From Gammaproteobacteria bacterium (GTDB lineage Bacteria > Pseudomonadota > Gammaproteobacteria > Comchoanobacterales > Comchoanobacteraceae), in NCBI GenBank assembly GCA_029243665.1, contig JAQWRO010000097.1, forward strand, positions 1 to 5,760: 5,760 nt of DNA. The letters are read 5' to 3'. How positions within the stretch are numbered: the first letter of the stretch is position 1; every line of letters begins with the position of its first letter. A model generated the notes under the pieces. That model worked only from the letters and a program-made list of their open reading frames with translations. It was not told the origin of the DNA and ran no database searches. The translations under genes were made by a program, and so were the position numbers. This document shows positions 5,343 to 5,760 of this stretch, piece by piece.

Positions 5343-5760
5343 GCGGATAACATGTCTTCCTGAATAGTTTTTGTCTTGAGATGTGAGAGTCTATCACTTA
5401 ACCATGCTGGTCCATCTATAGGGCCATTAACATCGCATAACATTCCACCATATTGCTCCAGACACAGGGCTGCCAACTTAACCATTTCTTCTAAACATGC
5501 GCTTTGCTCAGTATCATTAACAGCAGCAATGTCTGTGACAAACATCAGTCCATGAATTGCTTTGCCATCTTCTAAATTATCAAATTTACCAGGCTTACGA
5601 AGATTTAAACACCTAAACCACAGTTGATCATTATTCATAAAATTAAATATTTGGTGCGTAGAATCATATTTGAAACCAAAATCATATAAACATTGAACGA
5701 ACTCATAGCCATTAGAAATTTTTATATCTCTCAATTTTAGAGTTAACCATTGGGGATCAG
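5339..5760 (-). CDS. zipA: Cell division protein ZipA, C-terminal FtsZ-binding domain (5' end beyond window)
   Basis: The frame is open to the window edge, giving 139 visible residues that begin DPQWLTLKLRDIKIS. These are essentially the ZipA C-terminal domain, which binds the FtsZ C-terminal tail. Matching blocks are GYEFVQCLYDFGFKYDSTHQIFNF (family: GYELLQALLxxGLRFGxMxIFHR), LWFRCLNLRKPGKFD (family: LFSxANMVKPGTFD), the HGLMFVTDI strand, the MVKLAALCLEQYGGMLCD helix and strand, and the final WLSDRLSHL helix. The expected N-terminal membrane anchor and Pro/Gln-rich linker lie outside the window. A TTG at 5734 could be misread as a start; it is simply Leu inside the domain, because the frame continues upstream without a stop and the residues before it fit the first strand. 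The domain is divergent from E. coli but collinear. Position directly before ligA in the same direction matches the conserved gammaproteobacterial zipA–ligA order, here with one gene inserted. Confidence 0.82.
   Translation of the reverse strand, partial: DPQWLTLKLRDIKISNGYEFVQCLYDFGFKYDSTHQIFNFMNNDQLWFRCLNLRKPGKFDNLEDGKAIHGLMFVTDIAAVNDTEQSACLEEMVKLAALCLEQYGGMLCDVNGPIDGPAWLSDRLSHLKTKTIQEDMLSA

Noticed and set aside
5339..5734. A complete 131-aa gene starting at TTG 5734
   Set aside because: The frame stays open to the window edge, and the residues upstream of the TTG fit the ZipA domain. This is the tail of zipA and not a separate small gene.
1..5760. Mobile element, CRISPR array, tRNA/rRNA or toxin–antitoxin module
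   Set aside because: I found no transposase or integrase frame, no regularly spaced repeats, no tRNA-like cloverleaf and no paired small toxin/antitoxin frames. Nearly all the sequence is taken up by ordinary genes.

Overview
This is an AT-rich, tightly packed chromosomal segment from a gammaproteobacterium. The main evidence is a ZipA C-terminal domain in the same transcription unit as an NAD-dependent DNA ligase; zipA–ligA is a classic gammaproteobacterial pair and ZipA is essentially confined to that class. A Usg-type aspartate-semialdehyde-dehydrogenase paralogue and an E. coli-type uridine kinase agree. A small exported protein resembling the DotI/IcmL periplasmic domain lies between zipA and ligA. 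This hints at the Legionella/Coxiella side of the class, but that placement is an inference from one divergent protein.

Layout. (1) Positions 1–845, minus strand: a Usg-like protein whose 3' end is cut by the window edge. (2) Positions 846–974: the only real intergenic gap. It is a divergent promoter region with a good sigma70-like promoter for the minus-strand gene, a perfect 7-7-7 interrupted palindrome on top of that promoter, and weaker promoter candidates for the plus-strand genes. (3) Positions 975–2811, plus strand: a likely three-gene operon of a short Smr-domain protein, uridine kinase (udk) and an atypical YeeZ-like SDR protein, joined by a 1-bp overlap and a 14-bp gap. (4) Positions 2804–5760, minus strand: zipA (5' end cut by the edge), the IcmL-like exported protein and ligA, joined by a 4-bp ATGA overlap and then a 35–47-bp overlap. 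The two operons converge and overlap by 8 bp; both stop codons lie inside one 8-bp-stem hairpin.

How the genes work together. ZipA anchors FtsZ at the division membrane, LigA seals DNA nicks and Udk salvages pyrimidine nucleosides. The Smr protein is a predicted nucleic-acid-acting enzyme, and the SDR and Usg-like proteins have lost or changed canonical catalytic residues. Apart from zipA–ligA synteny there is no clear shared pathway. I see no tRNA, rRNA, CRISPR array, insertion sequence, phage or plasmid feature. The most unusual content is the IcmL-like gene tightly embedded between zipA and ligA; there is no strong evidence for a new multi-gene system.
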